A stretch of DNA of 64,000 bases, from the NCBI GenBank assembly GCA_963786445.1, contig CAWAZU010000031.1:1-64000 (forward strand). The letters run 5' to 3'. The stretch comes from JAFKFJ01 sp963786445. GTDB taxonomy: Bacteria > Pseudomonadota > Alphaproteobacteria > Acetobacterales > Acetobacteraceae. The translations under genes were made by a program, and so were the position numbers. The notes under the pieces were generated by a model. That model worked only from the letters and a program-made list of their open reading frames with translations. It was not told the origin of the DNA and ran no database searches. Shown here one piece after another: positions 23,245 to 32,079 of the stretch; the first letter of the stretch is position 1, and each line of letters opens with the position of its first letter.

Positions 23245-23622
23245 TTATTCCTTCTCGATCGTGCATTGCAGCGGATGCTGGTTCTGGCGTGCCAGGTCCA
23301 TCACCTGCGTCACCTTGGTCTCGGCGACCTCGTAGGTGAACACGCCGCACACGCCGACGCCGCGGCGGTGGACGTGCAGCATGATCCGCGTCGCCTCCTC
23401 CCGCGACTTCTGGAAAAAGCGCTCCAGCACGTGGACGACAAACTCCATCGGCGTGTAGTCGTCGTTCAGCATCAGCACCTTGTACATCGCCGGCTTGCGG
23501 GTCTTCGGCCGCGCCTTGACCACGACGCCGGTGGTCGGGCCCTCGCCGCCATCGGTGCGCCCGCCGTCGTTGCGCCCGTCGTCCTTGCGCCCGTCGTCCT
23601 TGCGCCTGTCACCGTCGCTCAT
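23245..23622 (-). CDS. clpS: ClpA adaptor ClpS
   Basis: ClpS binds N-degron substrates and hands them to ClpA. The folded core (about residues 45-125) contains the substrate-pocket motif LNDDYTPMEFV and the following helices, as in other ClpS proteins. The first 40 residues are a low-complexity tail with tandem Arg/Lys-Asp-Asp-Gly repeats, encoded by direct DNA repeats at about 23560-23615. ATG 23622 includes that tail. ClpS tails are needed for delivery to ClpAP; this one is long and highly charged. Confidence 0.94.
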   Translation of the reverse strand: MSDGDRRKDDGRKDDGRNDGGRTDGGEGPTTGVVVKARPKTRKPAMYKVLMLNDDYTPMEFVVHVLERFFQKSREEATRIMLHVHRRGVGVCGVFTYEVAETKVTQVMDLARQNQHPLQCTIEKE

Positions 23623-23810
23623 TGCCGCGTCCGCTCGCCTCTGGCCGCACTCCGCCCCCCGTCTCCAACGCCCCGCCGGGACCGCCATGCGGGGAAGCCG
23701 CTGCGAGCGAGGATATCGAAATCCGTGGCGCCGGGAAAAGGGCATCGCGTGGATTTCTGCGCGCGTGCCGGTCCGGCGCCGGGCGGCGCGCGTGCCGGCG
23801 CCCGAAATGC

Positions 23811-23846
23811 GATCCGCCGGCCCGGGTCGCCCCGGGCCGGCGGATC
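23811..23846 (-). terminator. Terminator of the phasin gene
   Basis: A perfect 16-bp GC-rich stem (23811-23826 with 23831-23846) closes a 4-nt TCGC loop, 26 nt after the phasin stop. On the minus strand it is followed by a short GCATTT segment. It is the strongest protein-gene hairpin in the window and also separates the phasin gene from clpS. Confidence 0.75.
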
Positions 23847-23871
23847 GGCCTCGCCGCAATACGCGCTGCGT

Positions 23872-24429
23872 TCAGGCGACGCGGCCGAACCGCTCCGCCG
23901 CCAGCGAGATGCGCGCCGTCAGCGGCGCAAAGGCCTGCTCCGCCAGCTTGATCGAGGCGTCGGTCAGCTTGCCGGTCTCGGCGACCGCCTTCTCGACCGA
24001 GGCGCGGGCAAGGCTCGACTGCAGCTCCATCGCCTCCTTGAGCGACTTCGCGCTGGCCAGCGCCTTCCACGTCGCCATGGTCTGATCGACCTGCGCCTGC
24101 GCGCTGGCCGCCAGCTGCTTGCCGAGGTCCTGCACGCCGGCCGCCCAGATCTGGCTGGACTTCGCCAGCGCCTCCAGATTGCCCTGGCCGAACGACACCA
24201 GGTCTTCCGCCGTCTTGATTGCCTTGTCCATGTGGTCCTTCACCTCTGTGCTTGTCTTGTCGAACTGAGCCGCGGCGCCGACCATCGTCGCCGATACCGA
24301 TCTCTGGATGCGCTCCGGGGCCGCAGCCGCCGGTTCCGCCACCGTCGCCGGGGCCATCGCCACCGGTTCCGACACGCCCTCTGCCGTCACGTCCGGCAGC
24401 GGCGCATCGCCCGCCCTTTTTGCCGCCAT
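23872..24429 (-). CDS. Phasin family protein
   Basis: Phasins coat polyhydroxyalkanoate granules and limit their size. The 185-residue product has an N-terminal Ala/Pro-rich stretch (1-50) and then a helical phasin domain with the repeated Ala/Lys/Gln pattern, including SFGQGNLEALAKSSQIWAAG. ATG 24429 is preceded by the strong ribosome site GAGGTG. The gene stands alone between its own promoter and terminator. Two palindromes around the promoter suggest PhaR-type repression. The polymer synthase genes are not in the window. Confidence 0.9.
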   Translation of the reverse strand: MAAKRAGDAPLPDVTAEGVSEPVAMAPATVAEPAAAAPERIQRSVSATMVGAAAQFDKTSTEVKDHMDKAIKTAEDLVSFGQGNLEALAKSSQIWAAGVQDLGKQLAASAQAQVDQTMATWKALASAKSLKEAMELQSSLARASVEKAVAETGKLTDASIKLAEQAFAPLTARISLAAERFGRVA

Positions 24430-24515
24430 CTGCTCACCTCCTCGTTGCTTGCAGCGCCATTGCGAGCCGGGCGAACCTTCGGTCCACCCCGTCCCGGTGC
24501 GACGCCGCGCGTCTT

Positions 24516-24530
24516 TGCTGCACTGCACAA
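24516..24530. promoter_or_regulatory. Proximal PhaR-like operator of the phasin gene
   Basis: TGCTGCACTGCACAA is a half-degenerate copy of the palindrome on the other side of the promoter. It overlaps the expected transcription start region. The core CTGCACTGCA resembles the CTGC-N3-GCAG type site reported for PhaR regulators of phasin genes (recollection). Confidence 0.55.
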
Positions 24531-24534
24531 TGGG

Positions 24535-24563
24535 AACATAGGCAGGGCGCCGTATCGGGTCAA
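24535..24563 (-). promoter_or_regulatory. Phasin promoter
   Basis: On the minus strand, TTGACC (24558-24563) and TATGTT (24535-24540) are separated by exactly 17 bp, a good sigma-70 promoter. It lies about 105 nt upstream of the phasin ATG and is bracketed by the two TGCA-rich palindromes. Confidence 0.7.
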
Positions 24564-24570
24564 GGACGAA

Positions 24571-24587
24571 TTTGTGCAGTGCACAAA
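24571..24587. promoter_or_regulatory. Distal PhaR-like operator of the phasin gene
   Basis: TTTGTGCAGTGCACAAA is a 17-bp palindrome centred on the G of GTGCAGTGCAC, 7 nt upstream of the -35 box. Together with the proximal copy it brackets the promoter, a geometry suited to repression by looping or co-occupancy. Confidence 0.6.
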
Positions 24588-24757
24588 GTGTCACGGTTGC
24601 CGCCCCGCGCCAGCGCCGATGCGGGGCGGGAATAGATTTTCGTGCAGCTCCGCGCGATAAGTCGTTCAGCGGGCGCGGTTTCCCGTCGTTTCCCACTGGA
24701 CAGCCGCGACCTGGGCCGGTTAAGAGAAAACACGACAATTCGCCGGAAGGCTCGCCG

Positions 24758-25999
24758 ATGGACGCATTGCGCATCCGGATACACGCAGGCGTGATGCGCC
24801 TTGTGCATACCGCCGGCGGGTGCGCGGCATTGCTCGCCGTCGCGGCGGTGTTCGCCGTCGCCGCTGCCGGGCCGGCGCGCGCGCAGATCGGATCGGACCG
24901 CTACAGCTCCATCGTCATCGATGCCGCGACCGGCAACGTGCTCAGCGCCGTCAACGCCGACGCGCCGCGCTACCCGGCCAGCCTGACGAAGATGATGACG
25001 CTCTACATGGCGTTCGAGGCGCTGCGCGACCGCCGCCTGACGCTCGCCACCCCGGTGCCGGTGTCGGCGCACGCGGCCTCGATGGCGCCCTCCAAGCTGG
25101 GGCTGCTGCCGGGGACGCGGCTGACCGTCGAGCAGGCGATCCTCGGCCTGGTCACCAAGTCGGCCAACGACGCCGCCGCGGCGCTCGGCGAGCTGCTCGG
25201 CGGCGACGAAGCGCAGTTCGCGCAGATGATGACGCTGCGCGCGCGGGCGCTGGGGATGACGCACACCAGCTTCCGCAACGCCTCCGGCCTGCCCGACCCG
25301 CAGCAGGTGAGCACGGCGCGCGACCTCGCGTTGCTGGCGCGGCACCTGATCCGCGACTTCCCGGACGACTACCACTACTTCAGCACGCCCTCCTTCGTGT
25401 TCCACGGCCACACCATCCTCAACCACGACCATCTGCTGCAGCGTTATCCGGGCGCCGACGGCCTCAAAACCGGATACATCGAGGCGGCCGGGTTCAACCT
25501 CGTCACCTCGGCGGTGCGCGGCGAGGTGCGGCTGATCGGCGTGGTGATCGGCGCCGCCGGCCCCGGCGAGCGCGACCTGCACATGGCCGCCCTGCTCGAC
25601 CAGGGGTTCGATGCGATGAACGTGCCGGGCGCCGCGCGCCACGACTGGGCGAGCCACGGCGGCGGGCTGGTGGCCTCGGCCCAGGCGGCGACGCTCGATG
25701 CCGCGCCGATCGCGCCGGCGGCGACCCACGAGCACGCCGCCGCCCGCGAGTGGGGGCTGCAAACCGGCGCTTTCCCCAACGAGGCCGCCGCCCGCGCCGC
25801 CGCCGCCCTGGCGCGCCGCGGCGGCGAGCTGGGCGAGCTGCATGTCGAGCGGGTCGGCCCGCGCCATCATCCGCGCTGGCGCGCCGTGCTCGCGGGACTG
25901 AGCCGGGCCGAGGCGCGCGGCGGCTGCGGGGCGCTGCTGCGGCGGCATTTCGCCTGTGCCGTGGTGCGCACCGACGCCGGGGAGTTCGCCAGCCGCTGA
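24758..25999 (+). CDS. D-alanyl-D-alanine carboxypeptidase with SPOR domain
   Basis: This penicillin-binding protein trims the terminal D-Ala from peptidoglycan stem peptides. After a signal sequence ending near residue 42 (GPARAQ), the serine peptidase domain shows the three family motifs: SLTK (Ser about 75), SAN near 137 and KTG near 238. The last 80 residues form a SPOR-like domain, which would target the enzyme to septal glycan. The 413-residue length fits this fused architecture. ATG 24758 is chosen for the signal peptide; an upstream region in frame is unrelated. It is divergent from the phasin gene. Confidence 0.9.
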   Translation: MDALRIRIHAGVMRLVHTAGGCAALLAVAAVFAVAAAGPARAQIGSDRYSSIVIDAATGNVLSAVNADAPRYPASLTKMMTLYMAFEALRDRRLTLATPVPVSAHAASMAPSKLGLLPGTRLTVEQAILGLVTKSANDAAAALGELLGGDEAQFAQMMTLRARALGMTHTSFRNASGLPDPQQVSTARDLALLARHLIRDFPDDYHYFSTPSFVFHGHTILNHDHLLQRYPGADGLKTGYIEAAGFNLVTSAVRGEVRLIGVVIGAAGPGERDLHMAALLDQGFDAMNVPGAARHDWASHGGGLVASAQAATLDAAPIAPAATHEHAAAREWGLQTGAFPNEAAARAAAALARRGGELGELHVERVGPRHHPRWRAVLAGLSRAEARGGCGALLRRHFACAVVRTDAGEFASR

Positions 26000-26122
26000 T
26001 CTCCCGCGCACGTCGCGCGCGTCGGCCGGCCTTGCACCGCGCCGGCCGCTTGCGCATTTTGGCGGGATGTCGCCAGGCCCCGGCACGCACCAGGGGCCGG
26101 GCCGGAGGCACGGAGCGGTTGG

Positions 26123-26926
26123 ATGGACGGCGGCGCCGACGCGAGACGGATCACCATACACGCGCCGGCGGATTTCGCCGGCATGCGGGCAGCCGGCCGG
26201 CTCGCCGCCGAGACGCTGGACATGATCGCCCCGCATGTCCGCCCCGGCGTCAGCACCGCGTCCCTGGACCGGCTGTGCCACGACTTCATCACCGCCCACG
26301 GCGCGGTGCCGGCGCCGCTGAACTACCGCGGCTTCCCGAAGTCGATCTGCACCTCGATCAACCACGTCGTCTGCCACGGCATCCCCGGCGAGAGGCGGCT
26401 GGAGGCGGGGGACGTGCTGAACATCGACGTGACCGTGGTGCTGGACGGCTGGCACGGCGACAGCAGCCGCATGTTCTGCGCCGGCCCGTCGAGCACCCGG
26501 GCGCGCAACCTGATCGACGTGACGCATGAGGCGCTGCTGCGCGGCGTCCGCGCGGTGCGGCCCGGCGCCACGCTCGGCGATGTCGGCCACGCCATCCAGA
26601 GCTTCGTCGAGTCGCACCGCTTCAGCGTGGTGCGCGATTTCTGCGGCCACGGCATCGGACGGCGCTTCCACGAGGCGCCCAACGTGCTGCATTTCGGCCG
26701 CCCCGGCGACGGCCCGGTGCTGAAGCCCGGCATGTTCTTCACCATCGAGCCGATGGTGAATGCCGGCCGGCCGGAAGTAAAAGTGCTGGACGACGGCTGG
26801 ACCGCGGTGACGCGCGACCGCAGCCTGTCGGCGCAGTTCGAGCACATGGTCGGCGTCACCGAGGCCGGCGTGGAAGTGTTCACCCACTCGCCCGCCGGCC
26901 TGGACAAGCCGCCGTACCAGGCCTGA
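26123..26926 (+). CDS. map: Methionine aminopeptidase, type I
   Basis: Map removes the initiator methionine from nascent proteins. The 267-residue product has the pita-bread fold with the metal ligands in NIDVTVVLDGWHGDSSR, the FCGHGIGRRFHEAPNV loop and the FTIEPM segment. The substrate-cysteine loop SICTSINHVVCHG is intact. ATG 26123 is the only reasonable start. It is followed after 3 nt by a thioesterase gene and then radC, likely one transcript. Confidence 0.95.
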   Translation: MDGGADARRITIHAPADFAGMRAAGRLAAETLDMIAPHVRPGVSTASLDRLCHDFITAHGAVPAPLNYRGFPKSICTSINHVVCHGIPGERRLEAGDVLNIDVTVVLDGWHGDSSRMFCAGPSSTRARNLIDVTHEALLRGVRAVRPGATLGDVGHAIQSFVESHRFSVVRDFCGHGIGRRFHEAPNVLHFGRPGDGPVLKPGMFFTIEPMVNAGRPEVKVLDDGWTAVTRDRSLSAQFEHMVGVTEAGVEVFTHSPAGLDKPPYQA

Positions 26927-26929
26927 TCG

Positions 26930-27337
26930 GTGGGCGAACCCTACGTCACGACGCAGCGCCTGCGGTTCTGCGACACGGATGCGGTCGGCCACGTCAACAA
27001 CGCGGTCTATGCGGTGATGTGCGAGGCCGGGCGCGCCGAGCTGGCGCTGCGCTGCGGTCTGCTCACCCCGGAACAGGGGCGGGTGGTGGTGATCGCGCGG
27101 CTGGAGCTGGATTTTCTGCGCGAGATGGCGTGGCCCGGCGAGATTCGGATCGAGACCGAGGTGGCGCGGATCGGCAACAAGTCCTTCGACCTGCGGCAAC
27201 GCCTGTGGCAGGAGGCGACGCTGGTGGCGCGCGCGCATTCGGTGCTGGCGGTGCTCGATGGGCGCAGCCGCCGCGCCGTGCCGATCGCCGAGGAATGGCG
27301 CGCGGCACTGGCGCCCTACGCGGTCGCGGGCGAGTAG
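26930..27337 (+). CDS. Acyl-CoA thioesterase, 4-hydroxybenzoyl-CoA thioesterase family
   Basis: The 135-residue product is a single hotdog domain. The active-site segment is FCDTDAVGHVNNAVY, with the Asp and the HVNNAVY signature of the YbgC/FcbC group. The substrate cannot be told from sequence. The start is GTG 26930, 3 nt after the map stop, so translation is probably coupled. Confidence 0.85.
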   Translation: MGEPYVTTQRLRFCDTDAVGHVNNAVYAVMCEAGRAELALRCGLLTPEQGRVVVIARLELDFLREMAWPGEIRIETEVARIGNKSFDLRQRLWQEATLVARAHSVLAVLDGRSRRAVPIAEEWRAALAPYAVAGE

Positions 27338-27379
27338 CCGGCTTCACGCCCGCGCGGTTGCGTGGCAGGCTCGGCCGGC

Positions 27380-28117
27380 ATGGCAAAACGTCGCGGACTG
27401 GCCGAGCAGCCCGGCCTGCTGGAGGCGCTGCCGATGCCGGCGGGGGCCCCGGCGGGGGCGGAGGGGCACCGCGAGCGGCTGCGCACCCGTCTGCTCGCCG
27501 CCGGGCCGGAATCGCTCGCCGACCATGAATTGCTGGAGCTGGTGCTGTTCGCCCTGCCGCGCCGGGACACGAAGCCGATCGCGCGGGCGCTGATCGCCCG
27601 CTTCGGCAGCTTCGCCGCGGTGATCGCGGCCTCGGTGCCGGACCTGCTCAAGACCGATGGGCTGGGCGATGCCGGGGCGGCGGCGCTGAAGGCGGTGCAG
27701 GCGGCGGCGCTGCGGCTCGCCCGCGCCGAGGTGATCCAGCGGCCGGTGCTGAACAACTGGGACGGGCTGATGGACTACCTCAACGCGGTGCTGGCGCGGG
27801 AACGGATCGAACATTTCCGGGTGCTGTTCCTCGACAGCCGCAACCGCCTGCTGGCCGACGAGGCGCAGTCGCGCGGCACGGTGAACCACACGCCGGTCTA
27901 TCCGCGCGAAGTGGTCAAGCGCGCGCTCGAACTGCACGCGACCGCGCTGATCCTGGTCCACAACCATCCGAGCGGCGATCCCACGCCCTCGGCCGAGGAC
28001 ATCGCCATGACGCGCGAAATCCGCGATGCGGCGCGCCCGCTCGCGGTGGTGCTGCACGACCACGTCATCGTCGGCAACGGGCGCTGGCTGAGTTTCCGGC
28101 GCGAGGGGCTGCTCTAG
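27380..28117 (+). CDS. radC: JAB-domain protein RadC
   Basis: The product (245 residues) has an N-terminal helical region of helix-hairpin-helix type and a C-terminal MPN/JAB domain with the metal motif HNHPSGDPTPSAED. The family was named for a supposed DNA-repair role that has since been doubted. Two starts are possible: GTG 27362 or ATG 27380; the ATG is preferred because homology begins after it. Its stop overlaps that of the TerC-like gene by 4 nt on the opposite strand. Confidence 0.92.
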   Translation: MAKRRGLAEQPGLLEALPMPAGAPAGAEGHRERLRTRLLAAGPESLADHELLELVLFALPRRDTKPIARALIARFGSFAAVIAASVPDLLKTDGLGDAGAAALKAVQAAALRLARAEVIQRPVLNNWDGLMDYLNAVLARERIEHFRVLFLDSRNRLLADEAQSRGTVNHTPVYPREVVKRALELHATALILVHNHPSGDPTPSAEDIAMTREIRDAARPLAVVLHDHVIVGNGRWLSFRREGLL

Positions 28118-28674
28118 CCCGCCATCACCCGCGCCGCGACCTGGTGGCCCCCCTCCCAGATCAGCCGCAGCGCCACGCTGACCACGACGGCGAGCCCGAT
28201 CCAGGCGACCCAGCGATACCGCCCCAGCAGCCGCGCCGCAAAATCGGCGGCGACGCCCATCAGCGCCACCGACAGGGCCAGCCCCACCACCAGCACCCAG
28301 TAATGCCCCTCCGCCGCGCCGGCGACCGCGAGCACGTTGTCGAGGCTCATCGACAGGTCGGCGAGCGCGATCTGCAGCATCGCCGCCCGCAGCGTCTTCG
28401 GCGCCCCGGCCGCGTGCAAATGCGTCTGGTGGTGCAGCTCGCGATAGAGGCGCCAGGCGACCCAGAGCAGCAGCAGCCCGCCGGCGAGCAGCAGGCCGAT
28501 CACCGCCAGCAGCCGCAGCGCCACCGCGCCGAGGGCGATGCGCAGCGCCGCCGCGGCACCGACGCCGACCAGGATCGCCAGCCGCCGCCGCTGCTGCGGC
28601 AGCCCGGCGACGGCAAGCCCGACCACCACCGCATTGTCGCCGGCGAGCGTCAGGTCGATCAGCACCACCTGCAA
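28114..28674 (-). CDS. TerC family integral membrane protein
   Basis: The 186-residue product has about six or seven hydrophobic segments and the TerC signatures DLTLAGDNAVVVGLA and ALADLSMSLDNVLA, where acidic residues within membrane helices may bind metal ions. It resembles the YjbE group, linked to manganese homeostasis. The first in-frame start codon is TTG 28674, but coding potential (LHELAALLQ) continues upstream without ATG, GTG or TTG. The true start may be CTG or hidden by an indel. Confidence 0.8.
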   Translation of the reverse strand: MQVVLIDLTLAGDNAVVVGLAVAGLPQQRRRLAILVGVGAAAALRIALGAVALRLLAVIGLLLAGGLLLLWVAWRLYRELHHQTHLHAAGAPKTLRAAMLQIALADLSMSLDNVLAVAGAAEGHYWVLVVGLALSVALMGVAADFAARLLGRYRWVAWIGLAVVVSVALRLIWEGGHQVAARVMAG

Positions 28675-28771
28675 CAGGGCAGCGAGTTCGTGCAGCAGCA
28701 GGAGGCGGCTCCCCGGGTTGCGGCGCGCGCCCGGCGCGGCCTAGATGCGTCGCCCGCAGATCGGAGCACGC

Positions 28772-30128
<1,357 letters not shown>

Positions 30129-30272
30129 TCGACGCTGTCGGAATGGCAGCCATCCCGCAGCCGCTTGCGACGCGAACGCGCACGTGCTTGCTCTACCGGC
30201 ACGGATTGTGCTTTGCCATCAGCAAGCCTGCGTCGCGCGGCTCCGGACCCGGCGCGCTAGGTAGGGAAGGAA

Positions 30273-32072
30273 GTGCCTTTGCAGCCGACCGATCTCGGTA
30301 ATCCGGACTACTTCCACAAAGTCGTCGATTGCCAATGGGCCTGCCCGGCGCACACGCCGGTGCCCGAATACATCCGGCTGATCGCGGCGGGGCGCTATGC
30401 CGACGCCTACATGGTCAACTGGGTCTCCAACGTCTTCCCCGGCATCCTCGGCCGCACCTGCGACCGCCCCTGCGAACCCGCCTGCCGCCGCGGCCGGGTG
30501 GAGCAGGAGCCGGTGGCGATCTGCCGGCTGAAACGCGTCGCCGCCGACTACAAGGGCGACATCACCGGCCGCCTGCCGCCGCCGCCCGCCGCACGCACCG
30601 GCAAGCGCGTCGCCTGCGTCGGCGCCGGGCCGGCTTCGCTCGCGGTCGCACGCGACCTTGTCGCCGCCGGGCATGACGTGACCGTGTTCGACGGCGAGGC
30701 CAAGGCCGGCGGCTTCATCCGCTTCCAGATCCCGCGCTTCCGCCTGCCCGAGTCCGTGATCGACGAGGAGGTCGGCTACATCCTCGACCGCGGCGTCACC
30801 GCGCGGCTCGGCGAGCGCGTCAACAGCCTGAAGGCGCTGCTCGGCGAAGGCTACGACGCCATCTTCGTCGGCTGCGGCGCGCCGCGCGGGCGCGACCTGG
30901 CGATCCCCGGCCGCCAGGACGCCGCCGCCCGCATCCATATCGGCATCGACTGGCTCGCCTCGGTCAGTTTCGGGCACATCAAGTCGATCGGCAAGCGCGT
31001 GATCGTGCTCGGCGGCGGCAACACCGCGATGGATTGCTGCCGCTCCGCCCGCCGCCTCGGCGGCGAGGAAGTGCGTGTCGTCGTCCGCTCCGGCTTCGAG
31101 GAGATGAAGGCATCGCCTTGGGAAAAGGCGGACGCGATGCACGAGGACATCCCGATCCTCAACTACCTCGCGCCGAAGGAATTCGTCCACGATTCCGGCC
31201 GCCTGACCGGGATGACGTTCGAGCGCGTGCGCGCCGAATACGATGCAAAAGGACGGCGCTCGCTGGTGCCGACCGGCGAGCCGGACGAGTTCATCGCCGC
31301 CGACGACGTGCTGGTCGCGGTCGGGCAGGAGAACGCCTTCCCCTGGATCGAGCGCGACGCCGGCATCGCTTTCGAGCGCAACGGACTGCCGGTGCTCGAC
31401 CCGGCCACCCTGCAATCGACGCACCCGCTGGTGTTCTTCGGCGGCGATGCCGCGTTCGGGCCGAAAAACATCATCTGGGCGGTGGCGCACGGGCACGACG
31501 CGGCGATCTCGATCGACCTGTTGCTGCGCGGCGGCGACCTGCACGACCGGCCGCCGCCGATGGTGACGCTGGCGTCCCAGAAAATGGGCATCCACGAGTG
31601 GAGCTACGACAACGCCGTCTCCATCGACCTGCGCTACAAGGTGCCGCACATCGAGAAGGGCCGCGCGCTGAACGACATCTCGGCCGAGGTGGAACTCGGC
31701 TTCGATGTCGAGCTGGCCTTCAAGGAGGCGCAGCGGTGCCTCAACTGCGACGTGCAGACGGTGTTCGCGCCGAAACTGTGCATCGAGTGCGACGCCTGCG
31801 TGGACATCTGCCCGGTCGATTGCATCACCTTCACCGAGGACGGCGCCGAGGCCGAGCTGCGCACGCGGCTGAACGCGCCGGCGCACAACCTGTCGCAATC
31901 GCTCTATGTCGAGGGCGGGCTGAAGACCGGGCGCATCATGGCAAAGGACGAGGACGTGTGCCTGCATTGCGGCCTGTGCGCGGAACGCTGCCCGACCGGG
32001 GCGTGGGACATGCAGCTTTTCCTGATCGAGCTGGCGCAGGTCGGCGCGCGCCGGGCCGCCTATGCCGCGTGA
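30273..32072 (+). CDS. NAD(P)H-binding Fe-S oxidoreductase subunit of a 2-oxoacid oxidoreductase
   Basis: The 599-residue product combines an N-terminal Fe-S domain of the GltD/DPYD type (cysteines in CDRPCEPAC), FAD- and NAD(P)-binding Rossmann folds (GAGPASLAV near 118 and GGGNTAMD near 248), and a C-terminal ferredoxin domain with two 4Fe-4S motifs, CIECDACVDICPVDC and CLHCGLCAERCP. It likely passes electrons between ferredoxin-level clusters and NAD(P). It leads an operon with the alpha and beta subunits of a 2-oxoacid oxidoreductase, which overlap or abut it. The start is GTG 30273 after AAGGAAG. Confidence 0.87.
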   Translation: MPLQPTDLGNPDYFHKVVDCQWACPAHTPVPEYIRLIAAGRYADAYMVNWVSNVFPGILGRTCDRPCEPACRRGRVEQEPVAICRLKRVAADYKGDITGRLPPPPAARTGKRVACVGAGPASLAVARDLVAAGHDVTVFDGEAKAGGFIRFQIPRFRLPESVIDEEVGYILDRGVTARLGERVNSLKALLGEGYDAIFVGCGAPRGRDLAIPGRQDAAARIHIGIDWLASVSFGHIKSIGKRVIVLGGGNTAMDCCRSARRLGGEEVRVVVRSGFEEMKASPWEKADAMHEDIPILNYLAPKEFVHDSGRLTGMTFERVRAEYDAKGRRSLVPTGEPDEFIAADDVLVAVGQENAFPWIERDAGIAFERNGLPVLDPATLQSTHPLVFFGGDAAFGPKNIIWAVAHGHDAAISIDLLLRGGDLHDRPPPMVTLASQKMGIHEWSYDNAVSIDLRYKVPHIEKGRALNDISAEVELGFDVELAFKEAQRCLNCDVQTVFAPKLCIECDACVDICPVDCITFTEDGAEAELRTRLNAPAHNLSQSLYVEGGLKTGRIMAKDEDVCLHCGLCAERCPTGAWDMQLFLIELAQVGARRAAYAA

Positions 32073-32079
32073 TCCGTCC

